Below, one piece after another: positions 55,124 to 64,000 of a DNA stretch of 64,000 nucleotides. The stretch is taken from positions 53,552-117,551 of the forward strand of contig PKDQ01000024.1 in assembly GCA_002862645.1 (NCBI GenBank). The letters are read 5' to 3'. Under the pieces are notes generated by a model that was not told the origin of the DNA, made no database searches, and saw nothing but the letters and a program-made list of their open reading frames with translations. This DNA comes from Flavobacteriaceae bacterium (GTDB lineage: Bacteria > Bacteroidota > Bacteroidia > Flavobacteriales > Flavobacteriaceae). A program made the position numbers and the translations under genes. Each line of letters begins with the position of its first letter. Position 1 is the stretch's first letter.

Positions 55124-57247
55124 ATGAGCGAAAGCAAATGCCCCTTCCATGGTGCAACTACCCAGTCAAACCTTGGAACTCAGAACAAAGATTGGTGGCC
55201 AAATCATCTGAATTTAGACATCCTTAGACAACATGATACCAAGAGTAATCCCGTTCAAGGAGTTGACTACCGAAAAAATGTTAAAAGTCTTGATATAGAC
55301 GCAGTCAAAAAAGATATTGTAGATGTAATGCATGAAAGCAAGGACTGGTGGCCAGCAGATTACGGTCACTATGGACCTTTTTTTATACGCCTAACATGGC
55401 ACGCTGCAGGTACTTACAGAACAGGAGATGGACGAGGCGGTGCTGCAACTGGTGCACAGCGTTTTGCTCCATTAAATTCATGGCCAGATAACGGTAACCT
55501 AGATAAGGCTAGGCGCTTACTATGGCCTGTTAAAGAAAAATATGGGAATAATTTAAGTTGGGCAGACTTGCTTGTCCTTGCTGGTAACGTGGCTATTGAA
55601 GATATGGGTGGGCCCAATCACGGTACAGCACTTGGTAGAGAGGATATATGGCATACAGAAAAGGATGTTTACTGGGGGTCTGAAGATGAGTGGCTTGGTG
55701 ACAACAGATATGGAAAAACACGACAAGATTTGGATAATCCCTTGGCCGCAGTTCAAATGGGTTTAATATATGTTAATCCACAAGGTCCTAATGCTAATCC
55801 TGACCCTTCACTTTCTGCTCAAGACATTCGCGAAACCTTTGGTCGGATGGCTATGAACGATGAAGAAACAGTTGCTTTAACTGCAGGTGGGCATACATTT
55901 GGGAAAGCCCATGGTGCCGCAAGTGAAGATCATAAAGGCGAAAATCCAGAGTCAGCCGAAATTCATGAACAAGGATTTGGATGGACTAGTGATTACAAAT
56001 CTGGTAAAGGAGTTGATGCAATTACAAGTGGTATTGAGGGCCCATGGACCCCAAATCCAATAAAATGGGATATGGACTATCTCAGACTTCTTTTTAAATA
56101 CGATTGGGAGCTAAAAAAGAGTCCTGCTGGAGCATGGCAATGGCACCCGAAAAATTGTGAAGAAGCTGATATGGTACCACAAGTGGATGGAAGTGACCAA
56201 AAAGTGTTACCCATGATGACAACTGCCGATATGGCTCTAAAAGCTGACCCTGCTTATCGAAAAGTATGTGAAAACTTTATTGAAAATCCAGAAGAGTTTG
56301 GTGAAACCTTTGCACGTGCATGGTTTAAACTACTACACCGTGATATGGGACCAAAGAGCAATTATATTGCGGGTGACTTTAAAAATGTAGATTACATTTG
56401 GCAAGACCCTGTACATGCAGGGAAAAAATTGTCCTCAAATGATGAGTATAATGTAAGAAAAGCAATTAAAGAATGTGGATTGTCTCACCAACAAATGGTG
56501 GAGACTGCTTGGGCTTCTGCCTCAACATTCCGTGGATCTGATAATCGTGGTGGTGCCAATGGCGCAAGAATCAGACTTGAACCACAAAGAAGTTGGTCCA
56601 TAAACAAGCCACTAGAGCTGTCAAAGGTGTTGACTACATATGAATCAATTGCTTCAAGTACAGGTGCTAGTGTTGCTGACGTAATTGTTCTAGGTGGCGC
56701 GGTAGGTATAGAGCTAGCTAGTGGAGTTGCTGTTGCAGTTTCTACTGGAAGAGGAGATGCTACACAAGCAGACACTGATGTTGATTCTTTCAACCTACTT
56801 AAACCCAGAGCATGCGGATTTAGAAATTATAGCGAAAAAGAATTTGCGGTTGCACCTGAGGAAATAATGCTTGATAAGGCACAGCTCCTTGGGCTTACAC
56901 CCAAAGAAATGACTGTTTTAGCTGGAGGTATGAGAGCTATGGGTATTTCATCTTCTGGAGATGGTGTATGGACTGGTGGCACATTGGATAATAGCTGGTT
57001 CAAGACTTTATTGTCTATGGATGTGAAGTGGGAAACAACTTCCTACAACACATATACTGGTAGAAATAGAACTACGGGTGAAAATGTACGAACAGCTTCA
57101 AGAACAGATTTGGTTTTTGGTTCGAACTCTGAACTACGGGCTATTATTGAAGTATATGCGCAAAACGACAATAACGATAAATTCGTTCAAGACTTCATCT
57201 CGGCTTGGAATAAAGTAATGGATGCAGACCGTTTTGATTTGAGATAA
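55124..57247 (+). CDS. katG: Catalase-peroxidase
   Basis: [62 protein letters not shown]. Confidence 0.96.
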   Translation: MSESKCPFHGATTQSNLGTQNKDWWPNHLNLDILRQHDTKSNPVQGVDYRKNVKSLDIDAVKKDIVDVMHESKDWWPADYGHYGPFFIRLTWHAAGTYRTGDGRGGAATGAQRFAPLNSWPDNGNLDKARRLLWPVKEKYGNNLSWADLLVLAGNVAIEDMGGPNHGTALGREDIWHTEKDVYWGSEDEWLGDNRYGKTRQDLDNPLAAVQMGLIYVNPQGPNANPDPSLSAQDIRETFGRMAMNDEETVALTAGGHTFGKAHGAASEDHKGENPESAEIHEQGFGWTSDYKSGKGVDAITSGIEGPWTPNPIKWDMDYLRLLFKYDWELKKSPAGAWQWHPKNCEEADMVPQVDGSDQKVLPMMTTADMALKADPAYRKVCENFIENPEEFGETFARAWFKLLHRDMGPKSNYIAGDFKNVDYIWQDPVHAGKKLSSNDEYNVRKAIKECGLSHQQMVETAWASASTFRGSDNRGGANGARIRLEPQRSWSINKPLELSKVLTTYESIASSTGASVADVIVLGGAVGIELASGVAVAVSTGRGDATQADTDVDSFNLLKPRACGFRNYSEKEFAVAPEEIMLDKAQLLGLTPKEMTVLAGGMRAMGISSSGDGVWTGGTLDNSWFKTLLSMDVKWETTSYNTYTGRNRTTGENVRTASRTDLVFGSNSELRAIIEVYAQNDNNDKFVQDFISAWNKVMDADRFDLR

Positions 57248-57292
57248 TTATTAATGGTTACGACAGTATACTCACTTTAAGTTTTAACTATA

Positions 57293-57323
57293 AAAAACCC
57301 GACGAAATCATCGGGTTTTTTTG
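57293..57323 (+). terminator. Intrinsic terminator after katG
   Basis: AAAAAACCCGAcGAAATcaTCGGGTTTTTTT hairpin. Confidence 0.88.
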
Positions 57324-57345
57324 TTGTATTTTTGATAAGATTATT

Positions 57346-59631
57346 ATGGTGAGTAAAGCTAAGTTTCGTATCAAAGCATTAAGCAGACAACAGCAAATCA
57401 TTTGGGGTACCTCTTGTATTCTCTTCTCGGTTTTGCTTTTGATTGCTTTTGTTTCCTTTTTCAGTTCTTGGAAAACAGACCAAAGTGCCCTTGCGGTTTT
57501 GGGTAGTAACGATGTTGTTGTAGAAAATAGCATTCGAAAGCTCGGAGCTAGCCTAAGCCACTTATTTATATATCAAGGCATGGGAATCGGTGCATTTGCC
57601 ATGGCATTAATGCTGCTCGTTAGTGGAATAAGCAACTTCTTCAACACGGCAACAAACAAGTTGGCTTCAAGATGGATGTGGACTATTATTTTCGCACTAT
57701 GGCTTGCCGTCGGCATGGCCTTATTGTTTCCACAAAATCCGCTGTTGAGCGGTATCATTGGCTATGAAAGCAATCTTTTCATGTTGCAATACATCGGTCC
57801 GTTTGGTGTCGTCAGCATATTATTACTTATCGTTATTGCCTTTATGGTCTATCAGTTTAAATGGAAACCTGAGGAAGTTCAGTTATTTAAACGCAAAGCG
57901 CCCAAGCCCGAAGAGGATATCCAAGAAATTGCTGAGCCCGAAGCGCCTGCGCAAGTGGTATTTGATGTTGACAAAGACCAAAAAGAGGAAACACTAACAG
58001 CAACCAAGCCTGCTGCAATAAAAGCGGCTAAGCAAGCTGATAATGACATCAAGCTTTCACTTGAAACTAGCGAGGAAGATGAGGTCGTAAAAAAAGCAAA
58101 GAAATTGGTAGCGGATTTTGGCGAAGTAGACCCAACGCTGGAACTCAAAAACTTTCGCTCACCCACTGAGTCTTTGCTTAAAAGCTATCCGCATGAAGGC
58201 ATAACAATTAACGAACAGGAACTTGAGGAAAACAAAGAACGCATAGTAGATACCCTAAAGAATTATCAAATTGGCATTGCCGACATCAAGGCTACTATTG
58301 GTCCAACGGTAACGCTCTATGAAATTGTCCCTACTGCTGGCGTACGGGTATCCAAAATTAAAAACCTAGAAGACGATATTGCGTTATCGCTTTCAGCTTT
58401 GGGTATTCGAATCATTGCCCCTATACCTGGAAAAGGAACCGTAGGAATTGAAGTGCCCAACAAGAACGCAACTATCGTTTCTATGCGTTCAGTGATTTTG
58501 GCAAAAAAGTTTCAAGAAGCGGAAATGGAACTACCCCTTGCACTTGGAAAAACCATCAGCAACGAAACATTTGTCGTCGATTTGGCCAAAATGCCTCACT
58601 TACTAATGGCAGGTGCTACTGGTCAGGGTAAGTCTGTTGGATTAAATGTGATTCTGACTTCACTATTGTACAAAAAGCATCCTGCAGAGATTAAGTTTGT
58701 CCTTGTCGACCCTAAAAAGGTGGAACTTACTCTTTTCAATAAAATTGAGCGACACTATTTGGCAAAACTTCCCGATGCAGAAGAGGCCATCATCACTGAC
58801 AACAAGCAAGTTATCAATACATTGAATTCACTCTGTGTTGAAATGGACAAACGTTATGATATGCTTAAGTCTGCCATGTGTCGTAACATAAAGGAATACA
58901 ACACGAAGTTTAAAGACCGTAGGCTAAACCCACACGACGGCCATGCATACCTACCCTATATTGTTTTGGTTATTGATGAATTTGCAGATTTAATCATGAC
59001 AGCAGGCAAAGAGGTGGAAACTTCCATTGCGCGTCTTGCGCAGTTGGCCAGAGCCATTGGCATACATTTGATTATCGCTACCCAACGTCCTTCTGTGAAT
59101 GTCATTACAGGATTGATAAAAGCCAATTTTCCGGCACGTATTGCCTTTAGAGTAACATCAAAAATAGATTCACGTACCATTTTAGACAGTGGTGGTGCAG
59201 ATCAGCTTATTGGGCGTGGTGACATGCTATTCACTCAGGGAAACAACTTGATTAGGTTGCAATGTGCCTTTGTTGATACTCCTGAAGTAGAAAAACTTAC
59301 GGATTTTATTGGCGCTCAACGTGCTTACCCCGATGCACATCTATTGCCCGAGTATACTTCTGAGGAGAGTAGCGCAGGTAGCGACAACAATATTGAGGAT
59401 AGAGACCCAATTTTTAGAGAGGCTGCTGAAGTAGTTGTAAACGCACAGCAAGGTTCGGCATCGCTTTTGCAACGTAAACTTAAACTGGGTTACAACAGAG
59501 CAGGAAGGATTATTGATCAACTAGAAGCTGCTGGCATTGTAGGCCCGTTTGAAGGAAGCAAGGCGCGTGAGGTAATGTATCGAGATGTTATTTCACTCCA
59601 CGAATTTTTAGAAAATGAAAAAACAAATTAA
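57346..59631 (+). CDS. ftsK: DNA translocase FtsK/SpoIIIE
   Basis: N-terminal TM segments; MAGATGQGKSVGLNVILTSLLY; LVDPKKVELTLF; C-terminal gamma domain LQRKLKLGYNRAGRIIDQLEAAGIVGP. Confidence 0.95.
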   Translation: MVSKAKFRIKALSRQQQIIWGTSCILFSVLLLIAFVSFFSSWKTDQSALAVLGSNDVVVENSIRKLGASLSHLFIYQGMGIGAFAMALMLLVSGISNFFNTATNKLASRWMWTIIFALWLAVGMALLFPQNPLLSGIIGYESNLFMLQYIGPFGVVSILLLIVIAFMVYQFKWKPEEVQLFKRKAPKPEEDIQEIAEPEAPAQVVFDVDKDQKEETLTATKPAAIKAAKQADNDIKLSLETSEEDEVVKKAKKLVADFGEVDPTLELKNFRSPTESLLKSYPHEGITINEQELEENKERIVDTLKNYQIGIADIKATIGPTVTLYEIVPTAGVRVSKIKNLEDDIALSLSALGIRIIAPIPGKGTVGIEVPNKNATIVSMRSVILAKKFQEAEMELPLALGKTISNETFVVDLAKMPHLLMAGATGQGKSVGLNVILTSLLYKKHPAEIKFVLVDPKKVELTLFNKIERHYLAKLPDAEEAIITDNKQVINTLNSLCVEMDKRYDMLKSAMCRNIKEYNTKFKDRRLNPHDGHAYLPYIVLVIDEFADLIMTAGKEVETSIARLAQLARAIGIHLIIATQRPSVNVITGLIKANFPARIAFRVTSKIDSRTILDSGGADQLIGRGDMLFTQGNNLIRLQCAFVDTPEVEKLTDFIGAQRAYPDAHLLPEYTSEESSAGSDNNIEDRDPIFREAAEVVVNAQQGSASLLQRKLKLGYNRAGRIIDQLEAAGIVGPFEGSKAREVMYRDVISLHEFLENEKTN

Positions 59632-60259
59632 CTTACTTTTTATCCTACTCATCAGTAGTATTACCCTTGCACAAGAACAGCAGCGCGCCGAAGCTTTCCT
59701 GGATGAGGTTTCTGAAAATTTGGCGCAATTCAATAATATTTCAATCAACTTTACATACGAATTGGTCAATAGAAAAGAATTGATACAACAAAAAGAAAAA
59801 GGCTCGTTAATTGTTGAAGGAAATGCCTATCTCCTAAAACTGATGGGGATCGAACAACTTAGTGATGGTATCAATAAACACACTATAAATTTAGATAATG
59901 AAGAAGTGCTTATTGAATCCCTAAGTGATAGTTTTGAAGAGGGCTTAAGTCCTTCTAAAATATTTTCATTCTACAACCAGGGCTATCGCTTTGAATGGGA
60001 CATTCTGCAACCCTTGTATGGAGGTAGGAAAATTCAATACATCAAGCTGATACCAATAGATACATATGCCCAGGCATCCTATTTACTACTTGGGATAGAC
60101 ACCAAAACAAAAAATATCTACAAGCTAATTGAAGTTGGTAATGAAGGAACAGAAACAACGCTCACCATAAGTTCTTTTAAAACCAATATAGAAATTCCAA
60201 CAAACACCTTTGTGTTTTCGGCATCAGATTATCCAAATTACTATATCGACAGGTTTTAA
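59615..60259 (+). CDS. LolA-like outer-membrane lipoprotein carrier family protein
   Basis: Signal peptide; AEAFLDEVSENLAQFNNISINFTYEL; between ftsK and lptF/G-like gene. Confidence 0.75.
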   Translation: MKKQINLLFILLISSITLAQEQQRAEAFLDEVSENLAQFNNISINFTYELVNRKELIQQKEKGSLIVEGNAYLLKLMGIEQLSDGINKHTINLDNEEVLIESLSDSFEEGLSPSKIFSFYNQGYRFEWDILQPLYGGRKIQYIKLIPIDTYAQASYLLLGIDTKTKNIYKLIEVGNEGTETTLTISSFKTNIEIPTNTFVFSASDYPNYYIDRF

Positions 60260-61704
60260 TGAAAATTTCGCTTTTAGATCGTTATATTTTGAAAAACTAC
60301 CTCACGATTTTGGTGAGTTTCTTTTTTATTTTGATGTTTATATTCATCATACAAACGGTATGGGTATTTATTGATGAGTTTGCAGGAAAGGGACTTGAAG
60401 TAGGTGTATTGTTAAGCTTTCTTTTATATTATTCCCCCAAGCTCATCCCCTTAGTGCTTCCGCTCACCATATTGTTGGCGTCAATCATGACTTTTGGCAA
60501 CTTTGCAGAGCGCTACGAGTTTGCCGCCATGAAATCTGCAGGAATCTCGCTGATGCGTGCCATGCGCCCGTTGATTATTGTAAACAGCATTGCGTGTTTG
60601 GCTACATTTTATGTTTCAAACACAGTAATTCCTTTGGCGGAATTTAAAACATACAACCTAAGAAAAAACTTATCAAAGATGCGTCCGGCATTGGCCATTA
60701 CTGAGGGGATGTTTAACGACATTGGCGAAAGCAACATCAAAGTAGGTCGTAAGTATGGTGAAAACGACAAACTTTTAGAAGACGTCATCATCCATGAAAA
60801 ATCTATAGACAAATCCAATCATATTGTGATAAAGGCAGAGAAAGGTGAATTGAGAAGTGATGAGTTGCAGGAGGGCTTACAATTAGTGCTCTATGATGGG
60901 TATCGATACGAAGAAGTAAAACAAAAAAAGAACAAAAAAAAACATCCGCATAACAGGATTGCTTTTCAACAGTATACCATGAATATTGACTTGCGTTCAT
61001 TTAACGATATTGATTTAAATGAAACCAACTACAACAACACCTACAAAATGCAAAATGTAGCTGAATTATCAGAGAGTATTGATTCCCTTTCTGTTGGCTT
61101 TGTTTCGGAAATTGAAGGTTTTGCAAATACGGTATATTTACGCACTGGAATCAAGTCTCTAGATAGAAACAAAACAACGCTAACACCCAGTACTTTTGAA
61201 GGAACCAAGGCTTTTTTAGAAGCTTTTGAAACAAGTCGAAAGGTACGAATAATTACAGCAGCCAAAAGAAATATTGATATGCAGCTAAGCAACTTAAATA
61301 ATCAAAAGAATCTGTTTTTTATTAGAGAGAAGATCATCAACCTGCATCGCCTTTGGCGAGATGATAAGTTTGTTAATGCCTATGCAGCCATCATGTTGTT
61401 TTTTGTTGGTGCTCCACTTGGAGCTATCATTAGAAAAGGTGGGTTTGGTTTACCCATAGTAGTGGCACTGATTATTTTCCTAACCTATCACTTTACAGGT
61501 ACACTATTCAAAAACAGCGCTGAAGATGGTAGCTTACATCCTTTTTGGGGTTCATGGCTAATATCACTAGTACTAACAGTTGTTGGTTTAGTAGCCACCG
61601 CTCGTGCTAGTAGGGATAAATCTGTATTTGATTTAGAGCGTTTGAAGTTAAACATCAAAATGCCCATTGTATTGTTAATGAAAAAAATTAAAAATGGAAA
61701 ATAG
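60259..61704 (+). CDS. LptF/LptG (YjgP/YjgQ) family permease
   Basis: LLDRYILKNYLTILVSFFFILMFIFIIQTVW; C-terminal VGAPLGAIIRKGGFGLPIVVALIIFLTYH. Confidence 0.92.
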   Translation: MKISLLDRYILKNYLTILVSFFFILMFIFIIQTVWVFIDEFAGKGLEVGVLLSFLLYYSPKLIPLVLPLTILLASIMTFGNFAERYEFAAMKSAGISLMRAMRPLIIVNSIACLATFYVSNTVIPLAEFKTYNLRKNLSKMRPALAITEGMFNDIGESNIKVGRKYGENDKLLEDVIIHEKSIDKSNHIVIKAEKGELRSDELQEGLQLVLYDGYRYEEVKQKKNKKKHPHNRIAFQQYTMNIDLRSFNDIDLNETNYNNTYKMQNVAELSESIDSLSVGFVSEIEGFANTVYLRTGIKSLDRNKTTLTPSTFEGTKAFLEAFETSRKVRIITAAKRNIDMQLSNLNNQKNLFFIREKIINLHRLWRDDKFVNAYAAIMLFFVGAPLGAIIRKGGFGLPIVVALIIFLTYHFTGTLFKNSAEDGSLHPFWGSWLISLVLTVVGLVATARASRDKSVFDLERLKLNIKMPIVLLMKKIKNGK

Positions 61705-62806
61705 TATTCGTCTCGACAGCGTTGAAGCGGCAATTGAAGATATCAGAAATGGCAAGGTTGTAATAATAGTTGATGATGAAAATCGAGAAAACGAAGGAGA
61801 TTTTGTCGGTGCTGCTGAAATGGTCACTCCCGAAATGATCAATTTTATGGCAAAGGAAGGTCGTGGACTGATTTGCACGCCCATAACGGAAAAGCGCTGT
61901 AAAGAACTGGACCTATATCCAATGGTAAGTAACAATACTGACCCCATGGGAACAGCCTTCACAGTTTCAATAGACTTCAAGGGAGATGGTGTGACATCTG
62001 GTATTTCGGTTGCTGATCGAGCCAAGACTGTACGCCGACTTATCAATCCAGAAGCAAAATCAGAAGACTTCTTAAGACCCGGGCATATATTCCCCTTGGC
62101 CGCCAAAGAGGGAGGTGTATTACGAAGAACAGGTCACACAGAAGCAGCTATTGATGTTGCACGATTAGCTGGCTTCCAACCTTCTGGGGTTATTGTTGAA
62201 ATAATGAACGAAGATGGTACTATGGCGCGTATGCCCCAGCTACAAAAAATTGCCAAAACATTTGACCTCAAATTAATTTCCATTGAGGATTTGGTTAGCT
62301 ATCGCATGAAGCACGACAGTCTTATCGAATTACAAGAAGATTTTGATATCGAAACAGCCTATGGTAATTTTAGACTCCGTGCATATCACCAGAAAACAAA
62401 CAATCAAATACACATTGCCTTAACTCTAGGAAGTTGGGAAAAAGATGAGGTCGTATTAACCCGAGTACACACACATCAGCTAAACAAGGGGTTGGCTGGT
62501 ATCTTAAATCAAAAAAAAGAAAATACCCTTGACAAAATATTTAAAGAGATTCAAAAAGAAGGCAAAGGCGCCATAATCTTTATCAATCAAATGCAGCCTG
62601 CCAATAGGTTACTCGATCAAATAAAGGCGTTAAAAAGTACGACTCAGGATGCACCTAAATTTGATGAAAAGGATTTTGGTATTGGCGCACAAATGATTCA
62701 TGCGATAGGTGTCAGCAACATTAAATTACTCTCCAACAGCGATAAAATTAAACGTGTGGGTATGTCGGGTTATGGCTTGAAAATTGTTTCCTACGAAAAC
62801 TATTAG
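61694..62806 (+). CDS. ribB: 3,4-dihydroxy-2-butanone-4-phosphate synthase fused to a degenerate GTP cyclohydrolase II-like domain
   Basis: RibB motifs DDENRENEGDFVGAAE and RTGHTEAAIDVARLAG intact; C-terminal half lacks the SECLTGD..RCDCG and QEGRGIG signatures. Confidence 0.88.
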   Translation: MENSIRLDSVEAAIEDIRNGKVVIIVDDENRENEGDFVGAAEMVTPEMINFMAKEGRGLICTPITEKRCKELDLYPMVSNNTDPMGTAFTVSIDFKGDGVTSGISVADRAKTVRRLINPEAKSEDFLRPGHIFPLAAKEGGVLRRTGHTEAAIDVARLAGFQPSGVIVEIMNEDGTMARMPQLQKIAKTFDLKLISIEDLVSYRMKHDSLIELQEDFDIETAYGNFRLRAYHQKTNNQIHIALTLGSWEKDEVVLTRVHTHQLNKGLAGILNQKKENTLDKIFKEIQKEGKGAIIFINQMQPANRLLDQIKALKSTTQDAPKFDEKDFGIGAQMIHAIGVSNIKLLSNSDKIKRVGMSGYGLKIVSYENY

Positions 62807-63060
62807 AACATACCACCTCCACTACTTTTCTCATCGCGATCACGCTATCTACGCGATTTAACCAAAAAATTGCTGCTCTCAAAGCGGTAATTAAACCCAA
62901 GCTGAACATCTTGACTCTCACAAAATAATTTGCCATTTTGAGAATAAGGCAGGTGCCCTTCAAAACCAACTCGCATGGTTTCTAAAATATCATTTAAGCC
63001 TGTGCTTACATTCCCTTTTGCCTTTAGTATGCATAAGCGAGCCACTTCTTGTGTAAGTTG
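62803..63060 (-). pseudogene. C-terminal remnant of an outer-membrane beta-barrel / TonB receptor-like protein
   Basis: Minus frame ...TQEVARLCILKAKGNVSTGLNDILETMRVGFEGHLPYSQNGKLFCESQDVQLGFNYRFESSNFLVKSRR*RDRDEKSSGGGMF*; barrel-end motif and typical C-terminal tail with internal TAG. Confidence 0.75.
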
Positions 63061-63209
63061 TATAACTTGCTAGCGCATAATTAACTCTAAGGGTTAGGAA
63101 TAAAAATGTTAAAAAGCGTGTTAGGCATAAGTCCATAAGTAGGTTTTTAATTTGGGGAAATAAAATAAATATGTATTAACGAGACATTACAAGATTTGTT
63201 ACAAAATGC

Positions 63210-63968
63210 TTAATTAAAAAACCAAAGTTTAACAGACATGACCACAACCATAACCATCAAAACGGTTTTAATTACCCTCTCCCCTTTGTTGACGGCATAC
63301 CTTGACGCAAAGAAAGCACCTGCTGCGTTGCCAACGGCTAAAGCAATTCCATATTTGAGGTCTATGTGTCCACTTAATATAAAGGTGGCAAGTGCGCCTG
63401 TGGTGTAAATAAATACCAGAGCTACCTTGGTTGCATTGACCCGTACCAAATCTAATTTGTTTACGTAATTCAAAAACAACATGATGATAAATCCAATACC
63501 GGCGTTTATAAAACCACCGTATATACCAATAAAAAAGAAAGCTATCATTGACCATATTAGGGTCTTTCCTGTGGTTTTGGGTTGAAGGAGTTCTGATTTA
63601 TAGTTGGGTTTAAAAACCATTAAAACTACAACAACTATCATGATGATGGCCAAGATTTTATTGAACAAAAGCCCGTCTATTTCAACAGCAATGCGTGCAC
63701 CAATTAATGCTCCTAAGAAGGCAGTGATGCCCAAATAGATACTAAAGGGGAAAGAATTGACATTTTTACTCCGAAATCCGAGTGTTGCCGAACTGGTTGA
63801 AACGAATATGGCAATGCGGTTTGTTCCGTTAGCTGTAGCGGGTGGTAATCCCAAAAAAATAAGTAAGGGTAAAGTGAGTAAGGAACCACCACCTGCCATG
63901 GTATTAACAAAGCCAGCAAACAAACCAGCAGCTACTAAAATGAGAAGATCATAGGGAAATTCAAACAT
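63210..63968 (-). CDS. TauE/SafE family sulfite exporter-like permease
   Basis: GLFAGFVNTMAGGGSLLTLPLLIFLGLPPATANGTNRIAI; multi-TM. Confidence 0.92.
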   Translation of the reverse strand: MFEFPYDLLILVAAGLFAGFVNTMAGGGSLLTLPLLIFLGLPPATANGTNRIAIFVSTSSATLGFRSKNVNSFPFSIYLGITAFLGALIGARIAVEIDGLLFNKILAIIMIVVVVLMVFKPNYKSELLQPKTTGKTLIWSMIAFFFIGIYGGFINAGIGFIIMLFLNYVNKLDLVRVNATKVALVFIYTTGALATFILSGHIDLKYGIALAVGNAAGAFFASRYAVNKGERVIKTVLMVMVVVMSVKLWFFN

Positions 63969-64000
63969 CTAACAAATGTAACGATAAGCAAGTTTGGAAA

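Noticed and set aside
55124-57247. katG as a recent horizontal acquisition
   Set aside because: I thought codon choice looked slightly more AT-rich, but could not quantify it and saw no mobile-element remnants.
61675-62106. 143-aa minus ORF opposite ribBA
   Set aside because: Shadow ORF; Ser/Ile-rich, no domain.
63061-63209. Search for another gene or RNA between the receptor remnant and tauE
   Set aside because: No open frame, hairpin or known RNA motif recognised; most likely eroded receptor sequence.

Overview
The window is a dense, low-GC Bacteroidota chromosome segment. Protein families and repeated TAnnTTTG -7 promoter boxes suggest Flavobacteriia (inference). It is mainly housekeeping and biosynthesis: outer-membrane proteins, UvrD/PcrA helicase, RecG, PheT, ABC-F, transaldolase, GlyA, SmpB, Pcm, MiaA, PurC, PhoH, DnaN, FtsK, LptF/G-like and a RibBA-like protein. 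It also has an ilvDBNCA-gapN operon (minus), a GNAT-argG-argC-proC-argD-argF'-argB-argE-argH operon (plus), katG, nhaC, lpdA, dsbD, tilS and pabB. No phage, transposon, CRISPR, rRNA or tRNA was recognised. Items absent from the ORF track: (1) an SRP RNA gene at ~14581-14675 (minus) whose closing stem and U-tract abut the next start codon; (2) an Arg-rich 20-aa leader ORF (MTVNQVSRITFSPRARRPLG) at the arg operon promoter; (3) a Val/Leu-rich mini-ORF ([10 protein letters not shown]) just before ilvD; (4) a collapsed YifB/ComM-like pseudogene joining N- and C-terminal ends; (5) the C-terminal remnant of an outer-membrane receptor; (6) a RibBA whose GTP cyclohydrolase II half has lost its hallmark motifs; (7) several genes whose -7 box ends 4-5 nt before the start codon, predicting leaderless mRNAs. 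The two leader ORFs are the best candidates for an undescribed regulatory system. All calls come from reading the sequence, with no database search.
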